Source: a virus. Taken from it: a stretch of 38,386 nucleotides of DNA. Made by a program: the position numbers and the translations under genes. Below are positions 6,968 to 15,921 of this stretch, in pieces. The stretch spans positions 1 through 38,386 of IMG/VR virus record IMGVR_UViG_3300034159_000043; one strand, given 5' to 3'. The notes below the pieces were generated by a model that was not told where the DNA came from, searched no databases, and was given only the letters and a program-made list of their open reading frames with translations. The stretch's first letter is position 1; every line of letters begins with the position of its first letter.

Positions 6968-8520
6968 CAGCCGAACGCCTTGATGGTGGCCGATTGCGTG
7001 CTGGCCTTGAGCTGCTTGTCGAAGATCATCATGTAGCGCCCCACGGTGAGATCGCCGCGCGTATGCCGCACGAACACCTGATCGCCGGCGTTGAACAACA
7101 CCGCGTCGCGGTCCGAAACGCCGAATGCGTAGCTGCCGAGCGAGCGGCGCCACAGCGCCAGCCGGCGCGTCGCCTCCGCATCCGCATCGGTCTTGTCGCG
7201 AAAGAAGCCCGGCACCGGGTCCGGATCCTTGCCGAACGGATGATCGAGCCGCACCGAAGGCGCCTCCGCCGTGGCGTAGCGATATTCGGCGGCGAGAAAG
7301 CTGCGGCGATCGTCGCTGACGGCGCCGGCCGGATCGGTCATCACCGTGTAGTTCTTGCGATAGCCGATCAGCCATTTCGCTGGCGGCGGCCAGACCCCGT
7401 CCGGCAGCTTTTGCTTCTGAGGATTGGGATCGAAATTGTACTTGTCGAAGCGCTTGACCGGCGGGCCTTCCGGAAGATCGATGCGCCCGACATAGAACTT
7501 GCCGTCGTGGCGGAAGCCCGCGAAAGCGCCGATCGCGGTGATCAGGCGGCCGACAATGTCCGCGACACTCGGCGTCTCGTCATGGCCGATATAGATCCCG
7601 ACCGGCGCCGGCTGAATGCGGTCCAGCGCGTCCAGTGCGGGCAGATAGAAGTCCCCCGGGTCGGCGACCTCGGTGGCGCGGCCGATCAGCGCGCGGATGA
7701 TGTCGACGGTCGTTTCGGCAAAATCGCCATCGCTGACGTCGCCCTGCAGGTCGGCGGTGACGGCTCCGTTCGGCACCGAATTGAGCCGGAAATAGCCTTG
7801 CGCCAAACAGGTCGCATAGGAGCCGGCCGCGATCGTCGCTGCCCGCAGCGCAGCCGCCGTGGCGTAGTCCGCTCCCGCGGTCAGCAGCACGCCCTGGTCA
7901 TAGACGGCGGTGATCGCCTGCACGGCGCCGTCATGAACCTGGTAGAGCAGTTCGTTCGGCACCACCAAAGGCGGCGCGACATTGAGCACCCAGCCGAAAC
8001 ACAAGGGCAACGGTTTGCCGGCCAGGTCGGCATTGCCGTCGAGCCCGCCGGCGCCGGAATAGACCGCGGCCTGTGCCGGCACGTCGAGCTTGTAGGCGTT
8101 GTCCTCGACGCTGATCTCGAACTTGGCGTCGTCGATGAACTCGCCGGACGACAACCCCTTGAGCACGACCGGCCAAGCCGATTGCGGCAGGCCGACCGCG
8201 CCGAGCCGGATCTCGATCGGCTGCGCGTCCGTGGTGTAGCGCTGGGTCAGCGTATCGTAGCGGCCATCGAGATTGCCCAGCACCGTCGAGCCGCGGCCGG
8301 TGATGAAGCCGCCGGTCAGCGGCAGCGACCAGGTGAAGTCGAGCGCCTCGTCGAGCGTGTCGGCATAAGGCTGCAGCGTCTCCGGATCGATCAGCTCGGC
8401 GGTCGCGACCCGGATCCGATAGGCGAAGTCGATCGACAACCCGAATCCGAAGAACAGGTTGATCGTGGTGCCGCGCTTGTCCGAGAACGCCGCGTCGCCG
8501 AAGGCATGGCCGCCAAACAT
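6967..8520 (-). CDS. Tail hub / baseplate-like protein
   Basis: A 517-residue protein between the repeat protein and the discoidin-like protein. It opens with MFGGHAFGDAAFSD, a tag shared with the upstream repeat protein. The middle (FTWSLPLTGGFITGRGSTVLGN, LKGLSSGEFIDD, KFEISVEDNAYKLDVPAQ) and the C-terminal half (SVADIVGRLITAIGAF, NAGDQVFVRHTRGDLTVGRYMMIF) fit beta-rich tail hub proteins that sit where lambda has its tip genes. No enzymatic motif was seen. Function is inferred from place in the operon, size and composition. Confidence 0.55.
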   Translation of the reverse strand: MFGGHAFGDAAFSDKRGTTINLFFGFGLSIDFAYRIRVATAELIDPETLQPYADTLDEALDFTWSLPLTGGFITGRGSTVLGNLDGRYDTLTQRYTTDAQPIEIRLGAVGLPQSAWPVVLKGLSSGEFIDDAKFEISVEDNAYKLDVPAQAAVYSGAGGLDGNADLAGKPLPLCFGWVLNVAPPLVVPNELLYQVHDGAVQAITAVYDQGVLLTAGADYATAAALRAATIAAGSYATCLAQGYFRLNSVPNGAVTADLQGDVSDGDFAETTVDIIRALIGRATEVADPGDFYLPALDALDRIQPAPVGIYIGHDETPSVADIVGRLITAIGAFAGFRHDGKFYVGRIDLPEGPPVKRFDKYNFDPNPQKQKLPDGVWPPPAKWLIGYRKNYTVMTDPAGAVSDDRRSFLAAEYRYATAEAPSVRLDHPFGKDPDPVPGFFRDKTDADAEATRRLALWRRSLGSYAFGVSDRDAVLFNAGDQVFVRHTRGDLTVGRYMMIFDKQLKASTQSATIKAFG

Positions 8521-8524
8521 CGTC

Positions 8525-9664
8525 TCAGCTCCCGCGGTCCGACAGCAGCCACGGCGCGATCGTCACCGAATAGGCGTAGCGGGCCTTGGCGTCGCTCAAT
8601 GCGCGCTCATCGTTGGTGGTCGGCGCCATCGTCAGGACGAAGCCGAAGGTGATCGACAGCAGGCCCTCCGCGAGCGGCACCGGCTTGTCGACGAACAGCG
8701 AGAAATCGTGATGCGCGGCGAGCAGCGCGCGCGGGAAGCGCACCGGCTGCTGCATCGGCGGATGCCATTTGTCCGCACCAGGTACCTCGGCAAATGGCGG
8801 AAACTGGACGAAGGCCTGAAACTGCTGCTTGCCGGTCGGCAGCGCCCGGGGAAACTTGACCGGGATCTGCAGCGGCGGCACCCAGAAGGTGTCGAACGTC
8901 GTCCTGATATTGAAGGCATGATGCGCGGCCAGCAGCTGGCGCGGAAACCGCACCGGCCCCTGCATCGGCGGGTGCCAGCGATCGGCGGTGACGGCCTCGG
9001 CGAACGGCGCGAACTGGACGAAGGCGGCGAACTGCTGCTTGGCGGTCGGCAGCGCGCGCGGGAATTTGACCGGGATCTGGAGCGGCGGAATCCAGCGATC
9101 GGCGGTGATCGTCTCGGCGAACGGCGCGGCCTGGACGAAGGCTGCGAACTGCTGCCGATAGGTCGGAAGTTGCCGGGCGAACCGCACCGGCTGTTGCAGC
9201 GGCGGCGACCATTTGTCGGCGCCCGGGGTCTCGGCGAACGGGCCGGCCTGCACGAAGGCGGCGAACTGCTGATCGGCCGCCGGCAACTGGCGCGGAAACC
9301 GCACCGGCTGCTGCAGCGGCGGCAGCCATTTGTCGGTGCTGACGACTTCGGCGAACGGCGCCGCCTGAACGAAGGCGGCGAATTGCTGCGACCGGGTCGG
9401 CAGCGCGCGGGCAAAGCGCACCGGCTCGGAGAACGGCTTGAACCAGCGGTCGGCGGTCGTGGCTTCGGCGCGGGTCAAGAGCCCGGCATCGACCGTGAAG
9501 GCCGACCACGCCACCGCCGCGATCACGGCGGCCTGCCGCACCCGATGGAACGACGGGCGCTGCATCGGCGGATGCCAGGAATCGGCAAAGATCGGACGCT
9601 CGACGGCGATCTCGTTGCCGAGGTCGCCGAACGCGCCGCCGCCGAAGCTGTGCCCGCCGAACAT
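8525..9664 (-). CDS. Tail protein with tandem 39-residue repeats
   Basis: A 379-residue protein. Residues 1-14 are MFGGHSFGGGAFGD, close to the start of the next gene. Residues about 28-334 are eight tandem units with the pattern DKW-x-PP-x-Q-x-PVRF-x-R-x-LP, then QQFAAFVQ and PFAE; four full units are 39 residues (117 bp) apart and others are shorter or diverged. The last 45 residues (LLSITFGFVLTMAP onward) are non-repetitive. Trp and Pro at fixed places suggest a repeat fold of short linked modules rather than a coiled coil. It lies in the tail-tip block. I know no named family for it. Confidence 0.6.
   Translation of the reverse strand: MFGGHSFGGGAFGDLGNEIAVERPIFADSWHPPMQRPSFHRVRQAAVIAAVAWSAFTVDAGLLTRAEATTADRWFKPFSEPVRFARALPTRSQQFAAFVQAAPFAEVVSTDKWLPPLQQPVRFPRQLPAADQQFAAFVQAGPFAETPGADKWSPPLQQPVRFARQLPTYRQQFAAFVQAAPFAETITADRWIPPLQIPVKFPRALPTAKQQFAAFVQFAPFAEAVTADRWHPPMQGPVRFPRQLLAAHHAFNIRTTFDTFWVPPLQIPVKFPRALPTGKQQFQAFVQFPPFAEVPGADKWHPPMQQPVRFPRALLAAHHDFSLFVDKPVPLAEGLLSITFGFVLTMAPTTNDERALSDAKARYAYSVTIAPWLLSDRGS
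8663..9583. repeat. Tandem 117-bp coding repeats
   Basis: DNA repeats that encode the eight Trp/Pro-rich units of the tail protein. Neighbouring copies begin with the near-identical CGCACCGGCTG string, for example at about 9183 and 9300, exactly 117 bases apart. Copies differ at many third positions, so they are not a recent expansion. Confidence 0.8.
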
Positions 9665-9674
9665 CGATCAGCCC

Positions 9675-9929
9675 TCAGACGCCATAGGAACGCCGTGCGT
9701 GGTAGCTCGCCTCGGCGCGACGCAGGCGTTCCTCGAACGGGACGCACGCGCCCTGCCCTTCGCAGGCCGCGCACACCGGCTTGTCGCAACACCGGCAGTA
9801 GCCCATCACGAACGCCTCACGCTTCGGCGGCACCACGACGATGGAATTGCAGTGAAAGCAGGTGAACGTGTCCCGCTCCTGCACGCCGGTGTCCGACGTG
9901 CAGATCATGATCCCGCCGGGCTTGCGCAT
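9675..9929 (-). CDS. Small zinc-finger-like tail-region protein
   Basis: An 84-residue protein with seven or more Cys residues in paired motifs: CFHC near residue 24, then CRCCDKPVCAAC near 45-56, and a later Cys in GACVPF. This is a treble-clef or zinc-ribbon layout. The C-terminal third is helical and basic (EERLRRAEASYHARRSY). It lies between two structural genes, so it may be a virion protein or an assembly factor. A second possible start is the Met at residue 8. Function is unknown. Confidence 0.55.
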   Translation of the reverse strand: MRKPGGIMICTSDTGVQERDTFTCFHCNSIVVVPPKREAFVMGYCRCCDKPVCAACEGQGACVPFEERLRRAEASYHARRSYGV

Positions 9930-9937
9930 CGGACGCC

Positions 9938-10411
9938 TTACGGGTTGGCGATGATGGCTTCGCAGACGCCGGTGCCGGTGTAGCCCGGCGACTTGGCGCG
10001 GAAGGCAAAGCCCGCGAGGTTGGTGGCCGGATAGACCAGCTCCTGCCCCGGGAACGCGACCCAGCGATTGGTGGCGCGCTGGTTCGCCGCCCAGCCGCCG
10101 ACGCGGCTGTTCGCCGTCACGGTCGGCTCGGCGGTGTGGTTCGCGGTCGCCGCGCCAAGGAAGGCGCCGTCAGCAGGGTCGAGCTTGTTCGGCGTGATCG
10201 TCGTCGCGGTGCCGTCGGCGCTGATCCGCGAGACGTCGAAGGTCATCGCCTGGTCGGCCGGGGTGCCGTCGGTGCCGAAGGTGAACTCGACGATCTTGCC
10301 GCGCTGGAGCGAGGTGCCGCTCGACGCCATCACGGCGAGCAGGGTCTTGAAGGTGGTGGTGAGGGCCTGCTGGGTGCCGCCGAGCAGGTTCGATGCCGCG
10401 TAGCCGGACAT
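9938..10411 (-). CDS. Tail structural protein, unknown
   Basis: A 157-residue protein with short beta-like segments rich in Gly, Ala and Thr (GKIVEFTFGTDG, QAMTFDVSRISADG, NRWVAFPGQELVYP). It sits in the tail-tip block behind the tape measure, with good spacing to its neighbours. No enzymatic motif is visible. It is probably a minor virion component, but I recognise no family. Confidence 0.5.
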   Translation of the reverse strand: MSGYAASNLLGGTQQALTTTFKTLLAVMASSGTSLQRGKIVEFTFGTDGTPADQAMTFDVSRISADGTATTITPNKLDPADGAFLGAATANHTAEPTVTANSRVGGWAANQRATNRWVAFPGQELVYPATNLAGFAFRAKSPGYTGTGVCEAIIANP

Positions 10412-10477
10412 GGGTCGTTCTCCTGGTAGTTGCGAGGGTGATGCGACGACAGCCCGCCGCGGGCATGGGAATGCGTG

Positions 10478-10879
10478 TTACGAGGTCGGCGTCTTGCCGA
10501 TGGTGAACTGCCCAGGCAGCAGCTGGAATTGCCGGCCCGACGGAATGTCCTGCGCGGTCGACAGCGGGCCGCTCATGATCATGTTGCCGCTGGTCTCAGC
10601 GTCCCAGAATCCCGCATGGGTGATCAGACCCCAATCCACCCCGAGCGGCGGCGGGCCGATATCGACATTGTCGATCAGCGTCGACAAGCCGCTGAACAGA
10701 TCGAACGGCGACATCTTCCCGGCCATGTCGAGCCGCGCGTAGTTGGTGCCGACGGTCGAGACCTCGCTGGCGTCAGACCCGGAATCGGTCGGGTCCGCGG
10801 TGTGCAGCGACATCCAGCGGCCGAGCGCGATGATCTGATCGCCGACGATCTTGTGGGCGTAGAGCGACAATCCGGACAT
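10478..10879 (-). CDS. Tail protein, LHTADP-type
   Basis: A 133-residue protein following the tape measure gene. The N-terminal segment IALGRWMSLHTADPTDSGSD resembles the start of small phage tail proteins that carry an LxLHTADP motif. Later segments (NYARLDMAG, LITHAGFWD, SGPLSTAQDIPSGRQF) have the alternation of a beta-sandwich. It is probably a tail-tip or fibre-attachment protein; assignment rests on one motif and position. Confidence 0.5.
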   Translation of the reverse strand: MSGLSLYAHKIVGDQIIALGRWMSLHTADPTDSGSDASEVSTVGTNYARLDMAGKMSPFDLFSGLSTLIDNVDIGPPPLGVDWGLITHAGFWDAETSGNMIMSGPLSTAQDIPSGRQFQLLPGQFTIGKTPTS

Positions 10880-10888
10880 TTGTGATCC

Positions 10889-13800
10889 CTATGCTGCGCG
10901 GGGCTTCGCGGAAGCGACAAGCCTGCGGGTCGCATCGGCGGTTTTTGCGGGGGCGGTTTCGAGCGCGCCCAGCACCTGATCGAGCTTAGCGATCACACGG
11001 TCCGCATCGGCGCGGTTCCAGCCCGCGAGCGCGCGGATCGCCTCCCGGGTGGATCCGTCGCCGTTGCCGTTCGCCGGTGCGCGACCCGTCCGGTTGATGT
11101 AGTCGAGCACCGGAAGTGTCATGGCGTTGACCGACGGCGCTTGCGTCATAAACTCGCCGCCGGCGAGACCTATCGGCCGGCCGTTCGGCAACCGCGCCAT
11201 CACGCTGTCGACGCCGTAGATGCCGTTGGCGATCACGCCGCCGTCCGCATAGGCCGGGATGCGACCGCCCTGCGCGAAGCCGAGCCAGTCCCACAGAGTG
11301 CCGCCGCCGCTCCCGCCGCTGCCGTTACGCATGATCTGGAACAGATAGGTGCATTCCTGCGACCCGATCTGCGCGGTGATGTCGCCGAGCCCGTTGATCG
11401 CGTTGATGATGCGATCGGCGGTGCCGTTGCCGGACGCCGTCAGGCTGTTGATGGCGCCGAGCAGCGCGGTCTGCGACTGCTGCAACGCGGTTTGCGCCTG
11501 CAGGATGTTGAGCTGCTGCGCGGTGAGATTGTCGTTCGACGCGCTGGCCGTATTGACCGCCGCGACGATCGCTTGCGCATCAGCGCTGGCGACCGTGCCG
11601 GCGGTGATTCCGCTGCCGAGGCCCTGCAGCGCCGACGTCACCTGATCGTAGATCGACGCATAGCCGCCCGACGACGCGTAGAAGCTCTTGGCCTGATCCA
11701 ACAGTGTCTGCGCGACCGCCGTGATACCGCTCAGCGCGTCGCGATTGCCACCCTGCGCCAGCGCAAGTTGCGCCGAGAAATTCGACTGCGCAGCCGCAAG
11801 CTGCTGCTGCGGCGACAGCGTCGAACTGGCGCCGGTCTTGAGGCCTTCGAGATAGGCCTTGATGGTCTTGGCGACGCTAGTGACGAAGGTCTGCAGCTCC
11901 TCTGCGGCCTTCTGAATTTCAGTCGTCGACTGCGTAACGACCCCGGCAAGGTCCGGGAAGATGGTGGTAAATTCGTTGAAGGAGTCCCCGACCAGGCCGG
12001 CATCCTCGACGATCTTCTGGGCCTCCGCGGCGAATACGGTGTTGACCAGCGTCATGTCGAGCCCGAGCCGGGCCGCGTCGGCAATGTCCTGCTGGTGCTG
12101 CGCGATCAGTGTCGCTGTGTCGTTGAGATAGCCTTTTCCCTGCGCGGTATTGAGGCGCGAGGTCAGGCCTTCATCGAACGACTTGCGCAGATCGTCGATC
12201 GCCTTCTGCACCCCCTCTGAGATCGATTTCGCTGCATCAGCGCTCGACATTCCGAGCTGTTCGAGCGCGCCCTGCAGCGCGGCTGCCCGACCCTGAATAT
12301 CGAGCATCTTGGTGGCGACTTCGGACAGTTGCGGCGCCGGCTCAAGTAGCGACAGCAGATAGGTTTTTGCGGCATCCTGTGCCTTGGCGATCTCACCGTT
12401 CATGTAGGCGATCGCAGCCGCGTTGTTGGTCAGCATCAGGGTGTCTTCCGAGAGCGCGCCGCTCAGAAGTCCGCTCGAGGTGCGAACGTCATCGACGAAC
12501 GACTGCACCGATGTGAGCTGATCCTTGACGGTCTGCACGGCTTTCAGGAACGGCGAGTCCGCTCCGAGGCCATCGGACAGCCCCTGCAATGTCGCCCCCA
12601 TGGTCGCGACGAAGTTCTGTGCGGCCTTGTGGTACATCTGCTGATACGCCGTGACGATGCGATTGACGGCTGAGTAGTCGCCGGCATCCCAGGCCTTCTG
12701 CCCAAGGGTCTCCGCACTCGCACGCGCCGATGCGATCTTGTTCATCAGATCGCCCTGCACGCCGCCGGACATCTCGGTGAGGAATTGCTGAAACGCCGGA
12801 CCGGCTTCCTTCCAGACCTTCTGCGCGGCTTCGAGCTTCTTCTTGCTCGCGTCGGCTCCGCCGAACATCTGCGCGAGGATGCCGATGCCGGCCTCGACAT
12901 AGCCAGTGATACTGGTCGGATCCTTGATGATGTTGTTGATGCCGGCCGTGGTGAGCGACTTGCCGAGCGACGTCGCCGCGCCCTGCAGCGATTCCATCGC
13001 GCTCTTGCCCGACATGATGCCGGAGACGAAGTCGTTAGCGAACGACGCCGCCGAACTGCGGATCGTCGAATTGACCTCCGCCAGCATGGTGTTGAACCGC
13101 ATCGCCCCCGCGATCGGCCCGTCCATCATCGATTGCCATTTGTCATTCCCATAGGTCTGACGAAGGATCGATGCGATCTGCTTGTCGGCATCAGATAGAA
13201 ACGTCGTATTCGCGGTGAATTCGATATCGACCTTCAGGCTTTTCTCGGCCGCAACCTGCACCTTTTTGGCGTACTCCGCATTGATCAGCTTCAGCCGTTC
13301 GTATTCTGCGGTATCGAATGCCGTGCGGTTCTGAGATGCCTGCTGCTCCAACGCCTGCCGCGCCTGCAGGTTGGCCCGCATCTCAACCTGCTGACCGATC
13401 GATTTGCCGATCATGTAGATTTCAAGCTGCGCCGACGCAACCGACTGGGTCGCGGATAGCTCCCGCGCGCGGGCCGCCTCGGACAGCGCCGTTCCGCTCT
13501 GCCTCAGCGACAGATTGTAGGCGTCCTGCGCGATCCGCGCTTTCTCGGCCGGATCGATACCGCCGGCCGCGCGATATTGTTCGGTCGCCTGCCGCGCCGC
13601 GATCATCGCCTTGGCGGCCGGGGAGAACGCGGTGACGGCGTCGACGGCAATTTTCGAATTGGCCTGGATTTCCTCGAAGGTGGTTTTGTAGTCACGCTTG
13701 ACCTGATCAAGGATAGCGCGAACACGGTCCGCCTGCTGTTGGCTGATCCCTAGCGACTTCTGCAGCGACGGATCTTCGGATACGGCGCCGGCGACGGACG

Positions 13801-15205
13801 CCTGGTCCGCGAGCGTCTGGCGCTGCGCCACCTCCGGAAGCTGCGCCATTACGGTTTGTTGGGTACGAAGCGACGCCTGTGCCGCAGCGACGTTCTGTGT
13901 AGCCTGACGCTGCACCTCAAGCCGCCTGTTGATCTCGTCAAGTTGCTTGATGACGATTTCACGGTCGGCCTGGGTGCCGAAAATCTTGCCGAGCGTCGAG
14001 TCGTAGCTCGCGAGTTCCTTTTCCAGCCGATCCTTCTGCTGCTGCAGAGATAGATCAAGGCCGAAAATGTGAGCCAATTTCTCGCCTACGGTGTCGAGCG
14101 CATTCGAGGCAGTAGATTTCAAACCGCCCCACACTTGCGACCAAACGCTGGTAACGTCTGCCGTCTTCGCAAGCGAGGATTCAACGCCAGCCAGCAACAC
14201 CTTTTGGGCATCGTAGAGCCTGTTTTGCGCAACTAAACTGGCGATCTGACGCTGCATCGCGGCATCCATGAAGCCGAGACGCTCGTTGAGCTGTTCTGCG
14301 CCCCTCACGGGGTCGGCAAATGATTGCGACAGCATCTTGTTGGCTTCAACGGCGTCGACGCCGAAGGTGGTCGCAAAATCCTTCCCGATCTTCACGATCG
14401 GCAGCAGATTGTCGTTTGCGACTTTGCCGGTCGCCGCCAGTGCTGACGCCAACTCCCGAGCATCAGAGACTGAGAAACCCAGACTCGATCCCGCGCTCGC
14501 AGCCGCGTTGACATTCGCAGCCGTGAGACCAGACCCGCGCCCCATGCCTGTCAGGGCGAGGTTCACCTTCTGCTGCGCGTCGAGGTAACTGAACAGCGCA
14601 GACACCGCCCCACCAATCAGAAGCGTCACGCCACCGAATGCCAGGCGACCAACCGTCAGGAAGCTACCGAGCGCACCTGTCACCTGACCGAAGAAGCCGG
14701 AGATCGTCCCTTTGCTGGACGTGAACACGTCGCCGATCTGTGAGCCCTGCTGGAACAACACCGTAAAGGGCGACTGCCCGCCGGCCAGCGACACCGCAAC
14801 GTCCTGTGCCTGGCGCCCGAGATTGATCAGTTCGTGACGCGCGAGACCCGTCGCCGTCGCGTTGTCGTTGGCGGCGCCGGTGACCTGGTTGAGCCGATCG
14901 CGCGCGGCAGCCAGGACTGCGTTCGCCCGGTCTTGCAGCGCAGGGTTCTGCTGCACGGCCGCATTCACCTGGCGCTGGACCTTGTCGTATTCCTGCTGCG
15001 CGCGGATGGTTGCGTTGTAGCGGCGCTCGATCGAGTCGAAACGCTTCTCCAGTGACAGCGTAGCGCGGCTGGCCTCGTCCGAGGACACGGCGACCCCGCC
15101 CTGCGCTTTCGCGAGGGTGTTGAGATCGGCGGTCGCTTCCTTGACGCCGGTCGACGTCGCCTCGATGCGGAGGCGCCGAACAGCTTCTTGTGCCGTGACT
15201 GCCAT
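10889..15205 (-). CDS. Tail tape measure protein
   Basis: At 1438 residues this is the longest gene of the prophage. The N-terminal 110 residues are helical with a coiled-coil pattern. Residues about 130-350 (RQAQDVAVSLAGGQSPFTVL, FQQGSQIGDVF) match the prophage tail length tape-measure domain of the lambda H type, with membrane-like stretches near 170-205 (LGSFLTVGRLAFGGVTLLIG). Most of the rest is Ala/Gln/Lys-rich helix. The C-terminal 120 residues contain the Gly-rich ADGGVIANGIYGVDSV segment common at tape-measure ends. By the rule of about 0.15 nm per residue the tail would be about 200 nm. Start overlaps the upstream stop by one base. Confidence 0.9.
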   Translation of the reverse strand: MAVTAQEAVRRLRIEATSTGVKEATADLNTLAKAQGGVAVSSDEASRATLSLEKRFDSIERRYNATIRAQQEYDKVQRQVNAAVQQNPALQDRANAVLAAARDRLNQVTGAANDNATATGLARHELINLGRQAQDVAVSLAGGQSPFTVLFQQGSQIGDVFTSSKGTISGFFGQVTGALGSFLTVGRLAFGGVTLLIGGAVSALFSYLDAQQKVNLALTGMGRGSGLTAANVNAAASAGSSLGFSVSDARELASALAATGKVANDNLLPIVKIGKDFATTFGVDAVEANKMLSQSFADPVRGAEQLNERLGFMDAAMQRQIASLVAQNRLYDAQKVLLAGVESSLAKTADVTSVWSQVWGGLKSTASNALDTVGEKLAHIFGLDLSLQQQKDRLEKELASYDSTLGKIFGTQADREIVIKQLDEINRRLEVQRQATQNVAAAQASLRTQQTVMAQLPEVAQRQTLADQASVAGAVSEDPSLQKSLGISQQQADRVRAILDQVKRDYKTTFEEIQANSKIAVDAVTAFSPAAKAMIAARQATEQYRAAGGIDPAEKARIAQDAYNLSLRQSGTALSEAARARELSATQSVASAQLEIYMIGKSIGQQVEMRANLQARQALEQQASQNRTAFDTAEYERLKLINAEYAKKVQVAAEKSLKVDIEFTANTTFLSDADKQIASILRQTYGNDKWQSMMDGPIAGAMRFNTMLAEVNSTIRSSAASFANDFVSGIMSGKSAMESLQGAATSLGKSLTTAGINNIIKDPTSITGYVEAGIGILAQMFGGADASKKKLEAAQKVWKEAGPAFQQFLTEMSGGVQGDLMNKIASARASAETLGQKAWDAGDYSAVNRIVTAYQQMYHKAAQNFVATMGATLQGLSDGLGADSPFLKAVQTVKDQLTSVQSFVDDVRTSSGLLSGALSEDTLMLTNNAAAIAYMNGEIAKAQDAAKTYLLSLLEPAPQLSEVATKMLDIQGRAAALQGALEQLGMSSADAAKSISEGVQKAIDDLRKSFDEGLTSRLNTAQGKGYLNDTATLIAQHQQDIADAARLGLDMTLVNTVFAAEAQKIVEDAGLVGDSFNEFTTIFPDLAGVVTQSTTEIQKAAEELQTFVTSVAKTIKAYLEGLKTGASSTLSPQQQLAAAQSNFSAQLALAQGGNRDALSGITAVAQTLLDQAKSFYASSGGYASIYDQVTSALQGLGSGITAGTVASADAQAIVAAVNTASASNDNLTAQQLNILQAQTALQQSQTALLGAINSLTASGNGTADRIINAINGLGDITAQIGSQECTYLFQIMRNGSGGSGGGTLWDWLGFAQGGRIPAYADGGVIANGIYGVDSVMARLPNGRPIGLAGGEFMTQAPSVNAMTLPVLDYINRTGRAPANGNGDGSTREAIRALAGWNRADADRVIAKLDQVLGALETAPAKTADATRRLVASAKPRAA

Positions 15206-15921
15206 CAGAAGTCCTTCAACGAAATTCGAATTGCTGGCGCGTTCACGGTTGATCCGGCGACGCGATCTGGGCTCTGCCGCTTGCGATAGTTGAAGTGGCC
15301 GCGCCCCTTGTTCCAGGTGCGGTGCTTCTGATCGAACTTCAGGCGATAGGCGCCGATCTGCGTCTCGTAGCCGAAGGTGATCTTTGCCTGATTGCCGAAC
15401 CGCGCCTTGCCGTCCTTGTAGGTCCGCTCGTAGATCCGGTTTGGCACCTGAATGACGAAGTCGCGACCGCTATCGGTTTTCCCGACCTCAATCCTGCGGA
15501 CATACGGAACCAAATTGATGAAGACGAACTCAGTTGCCCCCGCCGGAATCTCGGCTCCGCGCGGCACCTCAACGCCATCTGCGAACAGCGTATGGCCGCG
15601 GATATAGTCGCCGGTCACGCGCGGCGAGCGCTCGATCAGAGTCCTCGCGAACCATTCGAGCAGATCGGTGACGATCTCCCATTCGGTGACGATCGCGCCG
15701 CCTGGCCGGATGGTATCGAGCGCGGCGCCCTCGCTGCCGTTGACCCATGTCCGCCGCGGCGGGACGCGGCCAAGGATGCTGCGGTTAATGTTGTCGGTCT
15801 TAGCAATCTCACCGGACGCATAGGCCGCAATCTCGCGACCCTGCGCTTCCGGCGACAGCATCTCACTGACGATCAGTTGAACGTCGCGCTCGATGCTATC
15901 GATCTTTGCCTTTACCGCCAT
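15205..15921 (-). CDS. HK97-gp10-like tail component
   Basis: A 238-residue protein between the G/GT chaperone and the tape measure. The centre (FARTLIERSPRVTGDYIRGH, then PYVRRIEVG) resembles HK97-gp10-like tail components, where a SPRxTG segment is followed by a Y-x-R-x-E-x-G segment. In HK97-type phages that gene usually lies before the tail terminator, so its place here is unusual. The start at 15921 overlaps the end of the GT frame by 26 bases and the stop overlaps the tape-measure start. Assignment is moderate. Confidence 0.5.
   Translation of the reverse strand: MAVKAKIDSIERDVQLIVSEMLSPEAQGREIAAYASGEIAKTDNINRSILGRVPPRRTWVNGSEGAALDTIRPGGAIVTEWEIVTDLLEWFARTLIERSPRVTGDYIRGHTLFADGVEVPRGAEIPAGATEFVFINLVPYVRRIEVGKTDSGRDFVIQVPNRIYERTYKDGKARFGNQAKITFGYETQIGAYRLKFDQKHRTWNKGRGHFNYRKRQSPDRVAGSTVNAPAIRISLKDF

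Noticed and set aside
6994-8652. A 552-codon plus-strand open frame
   Set aside because: It is antisense to the hub-like tail gene; its Arg/Gly/Asp-rich composition is the usual shadow of a GC-rich coding strand, and the minus frame fits the operon.
8663-9583. CRISPR-like array
   Set aside because: The repeats are 117 bp, in frame, diverged at third positions and fully coding; there are no unique spacers.
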